From positions 37,742-101,741 of the forward strand of contig JAICXQ010000002.1 in NCBI GenBank assembly GCA_025980325.1: a DNA stretch of 64,000 nucleotides, given 5' to 3'. Source of the stretch: Frankiales bacterium. GTDB taxonomy: Bacteria; Actinomycetota; Actinomycetes; JAFAQI01. Positions 28,419 through 39,886 of the stretch are shown here, piece by piece. The notes beneath the pieces are model-generated. The model was not told the DNA's origin. It ran no database searches and saw only the letters and a list, made by a program, of their open reading frames with translations. The number at the start of each line of letters is the position of its first letter. Within the stretch, counting starts at the first letter, position 1. Both the position numbers and the translations under genes were made by a program.

Positions 28419-29657
28419 TCAGTCGACCCGGATCTCACCGTCGACCACGTGGACGGGGATGCTCGGCAGCGGCGACGGCGGCGGACCACCCACGACCTGC
28501 CCGGTGCGCGCGTCGAAGGTGCCGCCGTGGCACGGGCAGACGAACTGCTGGCTGCCCGAGTCGAACTGCACGGTGCATCCCGCGTGCGTGCACACCGCCG
28601 AGAACGCGACGAACGTGTCCCCGCTCGGATGCACGACGTACGCCGGATCGCCCGACTTCGGATCGGTGAACTGCCCGGCCTGACCGACCGGGACCTGGCT
28701 CGCGCGGCCGATCGCGGTTCCGGGCGGCGGCGGCACCGCCTTGCCGGCCTTCGCGGACGGCGTCGCGGTCGGGGCACGACTGGGCTGCGCGCGGACGCCG
28801 AGGGCATTGCGATGCGCGGACTTCGTCCCGCCCGCGGCCCGGCCGATCCACGCGGTGATGCCACCGGTGAAGGCCGCACCGGCCGCGGCGAGGATCGCGA
28901 CCCGGCCGGCGAGCAGCAACCGGCGCCGGTCCACGTCCGCGGCCACGTCGGGACGCACGTGCTCGCCGACCGGGAAGACGCCGCAGTGCTGCCGGGCGCA
29001 GCTCCCGTTCGGGCGCAGGCCACACGCCTCGTCGCGACCGCAGAGCTCGCGCAGCCGCGGCACCTCGACCGACACCAGCGCCGGCAGCGGCTTGAGCCCC
29101 GCGCCGAGCCGGGCACGCTGGTGCAGCCAGCCGTCGACACTGAGAACGTTCGCGGCGCCGAACGCCAGGATCACCGTCCAGGCGAAGAAGAAGACGATGT
29201 CCGCGCCGTAGTAATAAGGAGTGGTCCGCCAGCTGACGGTGAGCAGAAACGTCAGCGACAGCGCCATCCCGCCGACCGCGGTCAGGCGGGTCAGCAACCC
29301 GAGCAGGACACCGACCGCGACCGCGAGCTCGCCGAACGCGATCAGCAGCCCGACCAGCGTGGGCGCGTGCAGCGAGAGACCGAGCAACGGACCGATCGGG
29401 CTGACGTGGCGCAACGTCCGCATTTGCCCGACCACCGATTGCGGGTTGGCCGGGTTCAGGTACGCCGGATTGGCGAGTTTCTGCAGTGACGCATAGAGAA
29501 AGGTGACGCCGAGGAAGGCCCGCAACGGCAGGATCAGCCAGCCGGGCTGGCGCAGCCGGTACTGCGCCCACTGCTGCCCGACAATCCACGGCGGCGGCGT
29601 GGCTGCCGAACCGGCCGGGCCGGCCGGGGCGCTGTGGGGACGGGTCGGGGGCGGCAT
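28419..29657 (-). CDS. DoxX-family membrane domain fused to Rieske [2Fe-2S] domain
   Basis: N-terminal DoxX-like TMs; C-terminal CTHAGCTV...CPCHGGTFD Rieske ligands. Confidence 0.88.
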   Translation of the reverse strand: MPPPTRPHSAPAGPAGSAATPPPWIVGQQWAQYRLRQPGWLILPLRAFLGVTFLYASLQKLANPAYLNPANPQSVVGQMRTLRHVSPIGPLLGLSLHAPTLVGLLIAFGELAVAVGVLLGLLTRLTAVGGMALSLTFLLTVSWRTTPYYYGADIVFFFAWTVILAFGAANVLSVDGWLHQRARLGAGLKPLPALVSVEVPRLRELCGRDEACGLRPNGSCARQHCGVFPVGEHVRPDVAADVDRRRLLLAGRVAILAAAGAAFTGGITAWIGRAAGGTKSAHRNALGVRAQPSRAPTATPSAKAGKAVPPPPGTAIGRASQVPVGQAGQFTDPKSGDPAYVVHPSGDTFVAFSAVCTHAGCTVQFDSGSQQFVCPCHGGTFDARTGQVVGGPPPSPLPSIPVHVVDGEIRVD

Positions 29658-29730
29658 GACATCGATAGTGCCCACCCGCGGGTTAAGGACTCGTCTAGCG
29701 CCGAGCGTGCGACGGCTTAGCGTTGACGTC

Positions 29731-30420
29731 GTGACGATCGCGACGGCGAACCGGGCGCTCGCCGGCGTGCACGTACTGGTCGTCGAGGACGACGGTCCGA
29801 TCGGCGAGCAGTTGGTCCGCGGCCTGTCCCGCGCCGGCTGCCGCGTCGATCTCGTCGGGTCCGCCGCGGCCGCGCTCTCGCACCTCGACGCCGAGTTGAT
29901 CCTGCTCGATCTCGGCCTGCCGGACGGCGACGGGATCGAGTTGTGCGAGCGACTGCGGACGGTCACCTCCGCACCGATCCTGGTCGTCACGGCCCGCGAC
30001 ACGGAACAGGAGCGGGTCACGGCGCTTGACGCCGGCGCCGACGACTACCTCGCGAAGCCGTTCGGGTTCGCCGAACTTCTCGCCCGGATGCGCGCGGCGC
30101 TCCGGCGGGTCCGTGCCGACGACGCCCGCGCCGTCGTCCGGCACGGACCGTTGACGGTCGACCTCGGCGCGCAACGCGTTGCAGTCGACGGCACCGAGGT
30201 CTCGTTGACCGCCAAGGAGTTCGACATCCTCACCTGTCTCGCCGCCGAGCCGGGCCGGCTCGTGACCCGCGAGGAGATCTTCGACCGGGCCTGGGACGCC
30301 CACTGGTACGGGCCGACGAAGGTTCTCGACGTGCACATCGCCGCGTTGCGCCGCAAGCTCGGCGATGCGTCGTTGATCGAGACCGTCTACGGTCGCGGCT
30401 TTCGGTTACGGCAGCTATGA
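29731..30420 (+). CDS. OmpR/PhoB-family response regulator
   Basis: VLVVEDDGPIG, LLDLGLPDGDG, LAKPFGFAEL; C-terminal winged helix; GTG start. Confidence 0.92.
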   Translation: MTIATANRALAGVHVLVVEDDGPIGEQLVRGLSRAGCRVDLVGSAAAALSHLDAELILLDLGLPDGDGIELCERLRTVTSAPILVVTARDTEQERVTALDAGADDYLAKPFGFAELLARMRAALRRVRADDARAVVRHGPLTVDLGAQRVAVDGTEVSLTAKEFDILTCLAAEPGRLVTREEIFDRAWDAHWYGPTKVLDVHIAALRRKLGDASLIETVYGRGFRLRQL

Positions 30421-31751
30421 CGCGGCGAATCCTCGCCGGCTTCGTCGCCGTACTGGTCGCGTTGCTCGTGCTGCTCGTCGTCCCGCTCGGGATCAAGATC
30501 TCGTCGCAGCAACACGACGACTTCCGCTCGAACGCGTTGGCAGCGGCGCGCGCACTCGCAAGCAGCGAGGAAGAACGCCTGGGCGACACGGGCGATCCGG
30601 CCGACGCGCGGAACGCAACCCTTCCGCCGATCGCGACCGGCGACAGCGTCGTCGTTCTCGGTCGCGACGGCGACGTCCTGGCCCGGTCCGGCGGACGTGT
30701 GCCCGACGCCGTAATCGAAGCCGCCCGCGGGCGAACCGCGCCCCGCGCCGCCGATGCGGTGGTGGCCGTCGCATCGATCGGCCCGTCCCGACGGCCGGAC
30801 GGGACCGTCGTACTCGTGCGTGACGCCGAGCCGCTTGACCGTCGCGTTCACGCCCTGTGGCTGGCGTTGGCGGCCGCGGCTATGGTCACGATCGCATTCG
30901 GGGCGGTGACGGCCGCCGCGCTGGCGCGTTGGATCGCGCGCCCGCTGCGCGGATTGCAGCTCGCCGCGACCCGCATGGGGCACGGCGACGTCGCCGTACG
31001 CACCGACGTCGACAGCGGCCCGCCGGAGGTGCGCGAAGTCGCGGCCGCGTTCAACGAGATGGCCGACCGGATCGCTGCGCTGCTCCACAGCCAGCGCACG
31101 ATGACCGCGGACGTCTCCCACCAATTACGTACGCCGCTCGCCGCCTTGCAATTACGGCTCGAGCTCCTCGCCGACGACTCACCCGAGGCCGCGCGCACCG
31201 AAGTCGTTGCTGCGCTTAGAGAAATCGGCCGTCTCAACCGCCTGCTCGACGGGCTGCTGGCGGTAGCCCGCGCCGAAGAGCTCGACGGCGAGCGAAGCGT
31301 GATCGACGTCGCTGCCGTCGTATCCGAGCGCGTGCAGATGTGGCAGCCGGTCGCGCAGGACGCGGGCGTGACTCTTTCGTCGTCGCTGGAGCCGGCAACG
31401 GCACGGCTGACGCCCGGGCATCTCGAGCAGGTACTCGACAACTTGCTCGCCAACGCCATGGACGCGCTGTCACCGGGTCAGCGGGTGACCGTGTCGACGC
31501 ATGCCGACGGCGGACGCGTCGTGCTGGCCGTAACCGACGACGGCCCGGGCATGGCACCGGCTCGCCGGGCGAGCGCGCTCGCGCGATTCGAAGGAGACGG
31601 AGCCGGACGCAAAGCCGGGCTCGGGCTCGCGATCGTCGCCCGCCTCGTCACGGCCGACCACGGCTCCATCACGCTGGACGAGACACCGGGCGGCGGGTTG
31701 ACCGCGTCGATCGATCTGACGCACTCCGACTATGTGCGGATGCCGCGGTAG
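30417..31751 (+). CDS. Sensor histidine kinase (HAMP, HisKA, HATPase)
   Basis: ADVSHQLRTPLAALQLRLE H-box; DNLLANAMDAL N-box; VTDDGPGM; GLGLAIVARL. Confidence 0.92.
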   Translation: MTRRILAGFVAVLVALLVLLVVPLGIKISSQQHDDFRSNALAAARALASSEEERLGDTGDPADARNATLPPIATGDSVVVLGRDGDVLARSGGRVPDAVIEAARGRTAPRAADAVVAVASIGPSRRPDGTVVLVRDAEPLDRRVHALWLALAAAAMVTIAFGAVTAAALARWIARPLRGLQLAATRMGHGDVAVRTDVDSGPPEVREVAAAFNEMADRIAALLHSQRTMTADVSHQLRTPLAALQLRLELLADDSPEAARTEVVAALREIGRLNRLLDGLLAVARAEELDGERSVIDVAAVVSERVQMWQPVAQDAGVTLSSSLEPATARLTPGHLEQVLDNLLANAMDALSPGQRVTVSTHADGGRVVLAVTDDGPGMAPARRASALARFEGDGAGRKAGLGLAIVARLVTADHGSITLDETPGGGLTASIDLTHSDYVRMPR

Positions 31752-32659
31752 TAGTCCCGCCAGATCAGCCGGTGGATCGGAACCCACCGCGGGATCGACC
31801 GCACGCCGGGGATGAACGGAACGAGCACGAGCGCCAGGCTCAACAGCGCCATGAGGCCCCAGACGAGCGCATCGGCGTTGCCCGACGTCGAGAACGGCTT
31901 CACCTGGTACCAGAACGTGTAGAGCCACAACCATGCCTGACCGGGGTAGTTGCCGGTCTCGTTCATCATTCCCCACTGGTCGCCGCCGAGATGCTGCGCA
32001 CGCGCACGGTCCTCGAGGTAGCTGCCGTCCGCGATGAACAGCAACGGCTTGGTGTAGTCGGTGGCGAAGAACTGCTTCTGCGCGAGCAGCGCCCCGTCGA
32101 GGCCACCGGACTGCGCCATCGTCAGCAGCCGGGTCAGCATGACCGGCACCGGGCCGTAGTCGCCCGACTTCACCTGGGCGGGATCGTTGTCGGTCGCCTT
32201 CGACAGCGCGTCGTCGTAGCCCGACGCCCACTTCTGCTGCTGCCCGGCCGCCGCGCCTTGCCACTGCGCCAAGGCGGCCGCGAGCGCCGCATCCGCCGGC
32301 ACTCCGGTCAGCGGACCGACGACGAAGTCGGCGACCGTGTCGATCGGGTGGGTCACGCCGGCGATGTGCTGCAACGACACCGGGCCGATCTTCTGCGCCG
32401 CGTCGGGCGTGTGGTTGTACGGGGCGCCGTACGTCGCGGTGCCACTCGTCCCGTCGAGCTCGGTGGCGGCGGTAAGGACGAAGTCGTTGGGCGCGCCGCG
32501 GCTCCAGGTCGAGATCGTGATTTGCTTCTCGTCCGGCGACGAGAACACCGCGGCGAGCGCGACGGTCAACACCGAGACGACGACCAGCGCGACGACGAAC
32601 TCCTTGACGAGGTCGTACTCGCGGGTCCGACCGGCCCACTTCGTGACGCCGGTAGTCAT
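31730..32659 (-). CDS. Membrane protein partner of cytochrome b (C-terminal subunit-like)
   Basis: N-terminal TM, large external domain, two C-terminal TMs; overlaps the cytochrome b gene by 4 nt. Confidence 0.65.
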   Translation of the reverse strand: MTTGVTKWAGRTREYDLVKEFVVALVVVSVLTVALAAVFSSPDEKQITISTWSRGAPNDFVLTAATELDGTSGTATYGAPYNHTPDAAQKIGPVSLQHIAGVTHPIDTVADFVVGPLTGVPADAALAAALAQWQGAAAGQQQKWASGYDDALSKATDNDPAQVKSGDYGPVPVMLTRLLTMAQSGGLDGALLAQKQFFATDYTKPLLFIADGSYLEDRARAQHLGGDQWGMMNETGNYPGQAWLWLYTFWYQVKPFSTSGNADALVWGLMALLSLALVLVPFIPGVRSIPRWVPIHRLIWRDYYRGIRT

Positions 32660-33300
32660 GACGTCACGTTCTGGGCGACGAGATCACGCGGATCGATCTC
32701 CATGGGCGGGACGACGCCGCGCCGGCGTACTTGCAGGATGTGGATCCCGATGACGAAACCGACGACCAACGGCAGCAGCACGATGTGCCACATCAGCATC
32801 TGCCCGAAGTCGAGCACGTTGAAAAAAGCGCCGACACCGGCGGAATTGAGACCGTCTTTGGCCTGGGTGCTGATCCATTGCGAGTCGAGGTTCGATTGCA
32901 CGAGATAGCCGGTGAACGCCGTGCCGATCGAGCCGAGGAAACACACCGCTCCCGTGATCCATGTCATCGCACGCCGGCCGCGCCATGCCGCCATGAAGAA
33001 CTTGCCCCACAGATGGATCACCATGAACGCCATGAACAACTCGACGCTCCACAGGTGCAGGCTGTTGAAGTAGTGCCCGGTGCTGGAGCGATGCCACCAC
33101 TGCGGTCCCTTGAGGGCCAGCACGCCGCCCGAGACGAGAACGACGATGAATGCAGCAAGGGTCAGTACGCCGAAGACGTAGATCCACGACGCGACGTACA
33201 CGGGCTGGTGGTCGGGCAGGAGCTGCTCCGGCGGGAGCGCCTGCTCGGCGCGCGCACGCAGCCGGCCGGTCCACGTCCGGGAAAGCGCCGGCGCGGTCAT
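32656..33300 (-). CDS. Cytochrome b6-like (N-terminal cytochrome b) subunit
   Basis: SLHLWSVELFMAFMVIHLWGKFF, GYLVQSNLDSQW, LMWHIVLLPLVVGFVIGIHILQVRRRG: paired heme-ligand histidines. Confidence 0.88.
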   Translation of the reverse strand: MTAPALSRTWTGRLRARAEQALPPEQLLPDHQPVYVASWIYVFGVLTLAAFIVVLVSGGVLALKGPQWWHRSSTGHYFNSLHLWSVELFMAFMVIHLWGKFFMAAWRGRRAMTWITGAVCFLGSIGTAFTGYLVQSNLDSQWISTQAKDGLNSAGVGAFFNVLDFGQMLMWHIVLLPLVVGFVIGIHILQVRRRGVVPPMEIDPRDLVAQNVTS

Positions 33301-33461
33301 CGCCGGTTCCGTCCCTTCGGGAAGGGCAGCAGCATCGCCAGGACGAACAGCACGACCATCACGCTGATCACGACCAGGTTCGCGACCGAGATCTGGATCA
33401 CGCCCCAGTGCACGTAATGCCCGGGATGGTTGAGGTTGATCGGTGCGCCCATGACCAGCAT
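33297..33461 (-). CDS. Small single-TM protein of cytochrome b locus
   Basis: MLVMGAPINLNHPGHYVHWGVIQISVANLVVISVMVVLFVLAMLLPFPKGRNRR; overlaps the next gene. Confidence 0.7.
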   Translation of the reverse strand: MLVMGAPINLNHPGHYVHWGVIQISVANLVVISVMVVLFVLAMLLPFPKGRNRR

Positions 33462-33519
33462 CGCTGTCGCCTCCGTGGCTTCTCGACCCAAGGGTCCTGG
33501 GCGCGGGTGAGGCCGACTA

Positions 33520-33533
33520 GGGCCAAAGGTCCC
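33520..33533. promoter_or_regulatory. DosR-like box GGGCCAAAGGTCCC
   Basis: 59 nt upstream of the cytochrome b operon start; resembles the DosR core GGGACTWWAGTCCC. Confidence 0.6.
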
Positions 33534-33558
33534 ACCCGACCATCCAGCCGGTCGACGT

Positions 33559-34020
33559 CTACGTCGAGCGCGGTGCCCCACCACGCGCCGCGTCAGGCGT
33601 GACCTCGTTGCGACCGGATCGGGCGACGGCGGCGAGGATGTCCGTGCACGTGACGACACCGACCGTCATGCCGTCGTCGTCGACCACCGGTACTGCATCG
33701 ACGCCTTCACGCACCATGACCTCGGCAACGGCGCGCAGTTCACTCGTCGCCGGGACGCACGAGACGGCCGCACACATGACGGCCGCGACCGACCTGCGGT
33801 GCAACGCCGCCGGCCCGAGCGGCCATTGCGCGAAGATGGTCCGGTCGTCGAGGACACCCACGCAATGCCCGTTCTCGACGACGAGGAGGTGCCGCACGCC
33901 ACGGTGAACCATCAGCGTCCACGCCGACCAGACGCTGGCATCGGATCGCACCGCGAGCGGCGGCGTGCTCATCACCTCACCGGCCACCACCAGCGACGGG
34001 CGGACCGCGGTCGCCGTCAC
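33559..34020 (-). CDS. CBS-domain pair protein
   Basis: VMSTPPLAVRSDASVWSAWTLMVHRGVRHLLVVENGHCVGVLDDR...VPVVDDDGMTVGVVTCTDIL. Confidence 0.88.
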   Translation of the reverse strand: MTATAVRPSLVVAGEVMSTPPLAVRSDASVWSAWTLMVHRGVRHLLVVENGHCVGVLDDRTIFAQWPLGPAALHRRSVAAVMCAAVSCVPATSELRAVAEVMVREGVDAVPVVDDDGMTVGVVTCTDILAAVARSGRNEVTPDAARGGAPRST

Positions 34021-34307
34021 GGCGACACCAGATGCATGGCCGTCTCTTCGGGCGCCCGATCGTCGGCCGGCGCGAACAGCCGGTCGTCCGCGCCCCAACC
34101 CCGCTCCACGAACAGCCACGGGTTGTCGCCCGCTCCGTCGGGAGCGGTGTCGGGTTCTTCCTGCGCGAGCGCGACCGCGAGCGGTTCGCCCGCGAGCTCT
34201 TCGCCGACCGTGATGCCGTAACGATCGATCGTCGGCTGCCCTTCGAGATCCGCCTCGAGCGGACCGTAGGTCACCGCGAGCTCGGCATCCCACTGATTGA
34301 TGGTCAT
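34017..34307 (-). CDS. Small acidic protein, DUF5709-like
   Basis: DRYGITVGEELAGEPL...AQEEPDTAP...EETAMHLV pattern; coupled to the CBS gene. Confidence 0.55.
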   Translation of the reverse strand: MTINQWDAELAVTYGPLEADLEGQPTIDRYGITVGEELAGEPLAVALAQEEPDTAPDGAGDNPWLFVERGWGADDRLFAPADDRAPEETAMHLVSP

Positions 34308-34327
34308 GGCGCTACCTCTTCCGCAGG

Positions 34328-35329
34328 TCAGATCAGTTGCAGGACGTCGTCCACGGGCCGCCGCGGCGTGACCGCCGCGTCGGGTGCGTATCCGAACCGC
34401 AGCAGAAGCTGCGGGTGGGCGCTGGTGCACAACTCACGCCGCAGCTCCGCGCGAAGGTTGTGCACCTCCGCGAGCGCGGAGTGCACCGCGGCGAAGGCCC
34501 ACTGCTGCGCGGCGGCGAGCAACACCCGTTCGAGTGCCTGGCCGGCGCGCAGCCAGTCGAGCTGCAGGTCCGACGCGCTGGCGAGGACGGCGAGGACACC
34601 CGGAATCGGGTCGTGGCGCGCGAGCCGGCCGAAGCCGCGGAGCCGGTCGAAGTCCCGCGACGGCAGGTCGTCCGGCGACACGATCGGGTCGATGCTGTAC
34701 GCACTCGCCGGCACGCCGTCACGGCGTGGCGACCCGGGCGGCGGAGTCCACGCCGAAATCTCGGCCGCGACACGTTCGTCCGCGGCCTGCGCCTGCTCGG
34801 CCGCATGAGCGAGTTGCAGCACCCGGCGACGCTGACCCGGGTCGAACACGTAGATCAGCTGACCGCCTTCCTCGTCCGCGGCCTGGTAGAGCTGCGCGGT
34901 CAACTCCGCCGTCAGCACCCGGTCGTCGAAGGGACCGCGGTGGGTGTGCCGTCGCGTGAGTGCGGCGTACTCCCGCCGTTCCGCCGCTCCCGCCGGCGAC
35001 GACTCGGTCACCTCGACGGACGCGAGCAACCGCGGCTGCGAGCGATCCGGCAGCAGCGTCACGGTGCCCGAGTAACCGACCTTGCGCAGCGCGACGCGCA
35101 GGTTGTACAGCGCGGCCCCGCAGCTGAGCACGAGTTCGCGCCCGTCCGGATCGGCAGCGGTCAGGCCTCGGGCGGTGTCGGCGTACAGGTCGAAACGGCG
35201 ACCGTCGAAGGTGAATCGCCATGGCTGGGTGTTGTGCACCGAGGGGGCTCGACCGGCCTGCTCGACCACCCATCGCACGTCCGTCGTCCGTAGCGGCCGC
35301 GGGTCCGCGGCTGTCGTCGACATGTTCAT
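34328..35329 (-). CDS. Acg-family nitroreductase-like protein
   Basis: [22 protein letters not shown]...; typical DosR-regulon family. Confidence 0.88.
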   Translation of the reverse strand: MNMSTTAADPRPLRTTDVRWVVEQAGRAPSVHNTQPWRFTFDGRRFDLYADTARGLTAADPDGRELVLSCGAALYNLRVALRKVGYSGTVTLLPDRSQPRLLASVEVTESSPAGAAERREYAALTRRHTHRGPFDDRVLTAELTAQLYQAADEEGGQLIYVFDPGQRRRVLQLAHAAEQAQAADERVAAEISAWTPPPGSPRRDGVPASAYSIDPIVSPDDLPSRDFDRLRGFGRLARHDPIPGVLAVLASASDLQLDWLRAGQALERVLLAAAQQWAFAAVHSALAEVHNLRAELRRELCTSAHPQLLLRFGYAPDAAVTPRRPVDDVLQLI

Positions 35330-35409
35330 CGCAGCCTCCCGTTCCTCGACGGCAGCATCATCCGGTCGCGCGAAGGCCGGACAGAGGCGAAGGTCCCCGT
35401 GCGGCCGGT

Positions 35410-35423
35410 GGGACTTTCGTCCC
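35410..35423. promoter_or_regulatory. DosR-like box GGGACTTTCGTCCC
   Basis: One mismatch to GGGACTTTAGTCCC; second degenerate site GAGGCGAAGGTCCC at 35384-35397; between divergent 35329(-) and 35459(+). Confidence 0.75.
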
Positions 35424-35458
35424 TAGCCGCAAGTCACGACTTGCAGCAGGATGAGGCG

Positions 35459-36094
35459 ATGCAGAAGATCCGGGTGTTCCTGCTCGACGACCACGAGGTG
35501 GTCCGTGTCGGCGTCCGCGAGCTGCTCGAGTCCGACGGGGACGTCGAGGTCGTCGGTGAGGCTTCGACCGCGGCCGAAGCGTTGGTACGAGTGCCGGCCG
35601 TCCGTCCCGACGTCGCCGTGCTCGACGTACGGCTGCCGGACGGCGACGGGGTCACGGTGTGCCGGGAGCTTCGCTCGCAGTTCCCGGATCTGGCCTGCCT
35701 GATGCTCACGTCGTTCGCCGACGACGAGGCGCTGTTCAACGCGGTCCTCGCCGGTGCGGCCGGTTACGTCCTCAAGCAGGTGAAGGGCAACGACATCCTC
35801 GACTCGGTACGGCGGGTCGCCGCCGGGCAGTCGTTGCTCGACCCGACCACCACCGCGCGGATGATGCAACGGCTGCGCGAGCAGGTGCAACGCCCGGATC
35901 CGCTGGAAGGATTGACCGAGCAGGAACGCCGCGTGCTCGCGCTCATCGGCGAAGGCCTGACCAACCGGCAGATCGGCGAGCGGATGTTCCTCGCCGAGAA
36001 GACGGTGAAGAACTACGTCTCGAACCTGCTGACGAAGCTCGGCATGGAACGCCGTACCCAGGCCGCAGCATTCGTCGCCCGCATGGACGGTTAG
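35459..36094 (+). CDS. NarL/LuxR-family response regulator, DevR/DosR-like
   Basis: [71 protein letters not shown]. Confidence 0.92.
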   Translation: MQKIRVFLLDDHEVVRVGVRELLESDGDVEVVGEASTAAEALVRVPAVRPDVAVLDVRLPDGDGVTVCRELRSQFPDLACLMLTSFADDEALFNAVLAGAAGYVLKQVKGNDILDSVRRVAAGQSLLDPTTTARMMQRLREQVQRPDPLEGLTEQERRVLALIGEGLTNRQIGERMFLAEKTVKNYVSNLLTKLGMERRTQAAAFVARMDG

Positions 36095-37062
36095 TTCAGG
36101 GTCGTTGTCGCCGGCCGCCGGCGCGTGCGCGGTCGGTCGGCGCCGTAGCCCATCCGGACGACGAACTGCGGGTTTCCGACGAGTCCGAGCTCGTGCCGCA
36201 ACCGCTCCCGCGCAGCCGGCAGGTCGATCGCCGGACCCAGCGGTTGCGCGGACACGCCGACGGCGGCGGCACGTAGCAGCGCCCAGCCGAGGGCTCGTCC
36301 CGCCGACAGCCACGCGCCGGGATCGTCGGAAGCCGTGCCGAAGAGCAACAGCAGATCCCGTTCCACCGTCGGTGGCGGATCGTCACCGCGGCCCTCGGCG
36401 CTCGGGTGCTCCGCGCGTCCGGTGAAGTCCCGCAGCGGCACCTGCGAGACGCGGTCGCTCGGCCACCGGCCGGCAACGGCCTCCGCTGGTACGCCGACAT
36501 CGCCGGTCGGGCCGACCCACTGCGCCAGCTCCGCGGCATACCGCGAGTCGCGGGCCTCTTCCTGCTCGGCGTCGGACAAGACCGTGATCAGTGCGCGCCG
36601 GTCGTCGGGCCGCTCGAAGGTGCGCACCCACACCTCCAGCTCGGCCGCACGCCGGCGGAGGTCCTCAACCAGCCCTTCCGGAACCGGGCGGTCCGAGTAC
36701 GGGCCGCGGTCGGTGTAGCGGACGGCGATGGCCTCGGCGAGCCGCTGCTCGGTCGGCGTCGGCGGCCGCACCTCGCCGAGCTCGAGTACGGCGAGCAGCT
36801 CGCCATCGGCACCGTCGGGCTGCAGGCGCACGTCGCACTCGCGGCCGACCGATCGTGCCGCGAGGTAACCGAATTCGATCGCGGCGCCGCAGCTGACGTG
36901 CAGCTGGCGGCCGGTCGGATCGAGGTATGCCAGTTGCCGGCTCCGATCGGCCCGCACTTCGATGGCATCGTCGACGGCGCGCCACTGCCATGGCTGCGTG
37001 TTGTGCACGGAAGGGGCGAGGGCCGCGCAGTCGAGCACAGCCGCGATGTCGTCACTGGCCAC
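36091..37062 (-). CDS. Acg-family nitroreductase-like protein (second copy)
   Basis: [35 protein letters not shown]... Confidence 0.87.
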   Translation of the reverse strand: MASDDIAAVLDCAALAPSVHNTQPWQWRAVDDAIEVRADRSRQLAYLDPTGRQLHVSCGAAIEFGYLAARSVGRECDVRLQPDGADGELLAVLELGEVRPPTPTEQRLAEAIAVRYTDRGPYSDRPVPEGLVEDLRRRAAELEVWVRTFERPDDRRALITVLSDAEQEEARDSRYAAELAQWVGPTGDVGVPAEAVAGRWPSDRVSQVPLRDFTGRAEHPSAEGRGDDPPPTVERDLLLLFGTASDDPGAWLSAGRALGWALLRAAAVGVSAQPLGPAIDLPAARERLRHELGLVGNPQFVVRMGYGADRPRTRRRPATTTLN

Positions 37063-37096
37063 GAGAGACGACGCTGCCGGACCGCAGGACCTCCGC

Positions 37097-38888
<1,792 letters not shown>

Positions 38889-38923
38889 TAACGAGCCGGT
38901 GCCGGCACCCCTTTACTGTCTCC

Positions 38924-39331
38924 ATGGGCGCGCTCCGACCGCTGACGTACGACGAGTGCTTGCGACGTCTGGACGTCGGCAGCGTCGGCCGGGTCGCGAT
39001 CACCGAGCACGCGATGCCGGCGGTTGTCCCGGTCAACTACCTCCGGGCGGGATCGCAGATCCTGTTCCGCACCGAACCCGGTGGAATGCTGGCCCGCGGC
39101 TGCAACGGCAGCGTCGTCGCGTTCGAGATCGACGGCATCGACCAACACGGGATCGCCGGGTGGAGTGTGCTCGTGGTCGGCACCGCGAGCTTGCTGGACG
39201 ACGGCGCCGCCGCCCAAGCGGGCGGCGCCGGTCTCACGAGTGCGGTGACGGAAGGTCGCGAGCAGTTCGTGGCGGTGAGTCTTGGCCGGGTCTCCGGGCG
39301 CGAGGTCGTCGCGGAGACGGTGGCCGTGTAG
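38924..39331 (+). CDS. Pyridoxamine 5'-phosphate oxidase-family (FMN-binding split barrel) protein
   Basis: CLRRLDVGSVGRVAITEHAMPAVVPVNY. Confidence 0.87.
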   Translation: MGALRPLTYDECLRRLDVGSVGRVAITEHAMPAVVPVNYLRAGSQILFRTEPGGMLARGCNGSVVAFEIDGIDQHGIAGWSVLVVGTASLLDDGAAAQAGGAGLTSAVTEGREQFVAVSLGRVSGREVVAETVAV

Positions 39332-39337
39332 CGGTCG

Positions 39338-39877
39338 TCAGGCGATCGCGTCGAGATCGATCGTCGCGTATCCCGCGCCCTGCTCGTACCCGCTGCTGAC
39401 AACCGTCCCGACCCGCTGCAACAACTTGCGGATCGCGAAGTTGTCGGCGTAATAGACGGCGGTGAACTCGTGCACGCCGCGAGCACGCGCGAGTTCGGCG
39501 AGTTTGGCGAGCATGACGAAACCGAGCCGGTCGTGCTGCCAATCGTGCGCGACTTCGATCGCGATCTCCGCGGTCGGCTCGTCACCGATGCGGTCGAACT
39601 GGGCGACGCCGACGAGCCGTCCGTCGGTGGCGAATGCGCCGAGCGCGAGGTCGTGAACGCCGTCGGCGCGGACGAGTTGGCGAGCCAGCATCGACGCCGG
39701 CGGCGGCGTACCCATGAACCTGCGGCGCAGATCCCACGGGTCCGCGTGCTCGACCGCCGCGATCAGCGCGGCCTTGTCCTCCGCTTGCAGCAGGCGCAGC
39801 GTCACCCGGCGGCCGTCGGTAAGCAGTGCAACGTCGCCCGTGTTACGGGCTGTCGTTGTGCTGCTCACCGTCGCCAC
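39338..39877 (-). CDS. GNAT-family N-acetyltransferase
   Basis: VTLRLLQAEDKAAL...EIAIEVAHDWQHDRLGFVMLAKLAELARARGV. Confidence 0.82.
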   Translation of the reverse strand: MATVSSTTTARNTGDVALLTDGRRVTLRLLQAEDKAALIAAVEHADPWDLRRRFMGTPPPASMLARQLVRADGVHDLALGAFATDGRLVGVAQFDRIGDEPTAEIAIEVAHDWQHDRLGFVMLAKLAELARARGVHEFTAVYYADNFAIRKLLQRVGTVVSSGYEQGAGYATIDLDAIA

Positions 39878-39886
39878 TCCCCTCGG

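Noticed and set aside
27723-29489. 588-aa plus-strand ORF
   Set aside because: Antisense to the b561-like and DoxX-Rieske genes; extremely R/D/E-rich.
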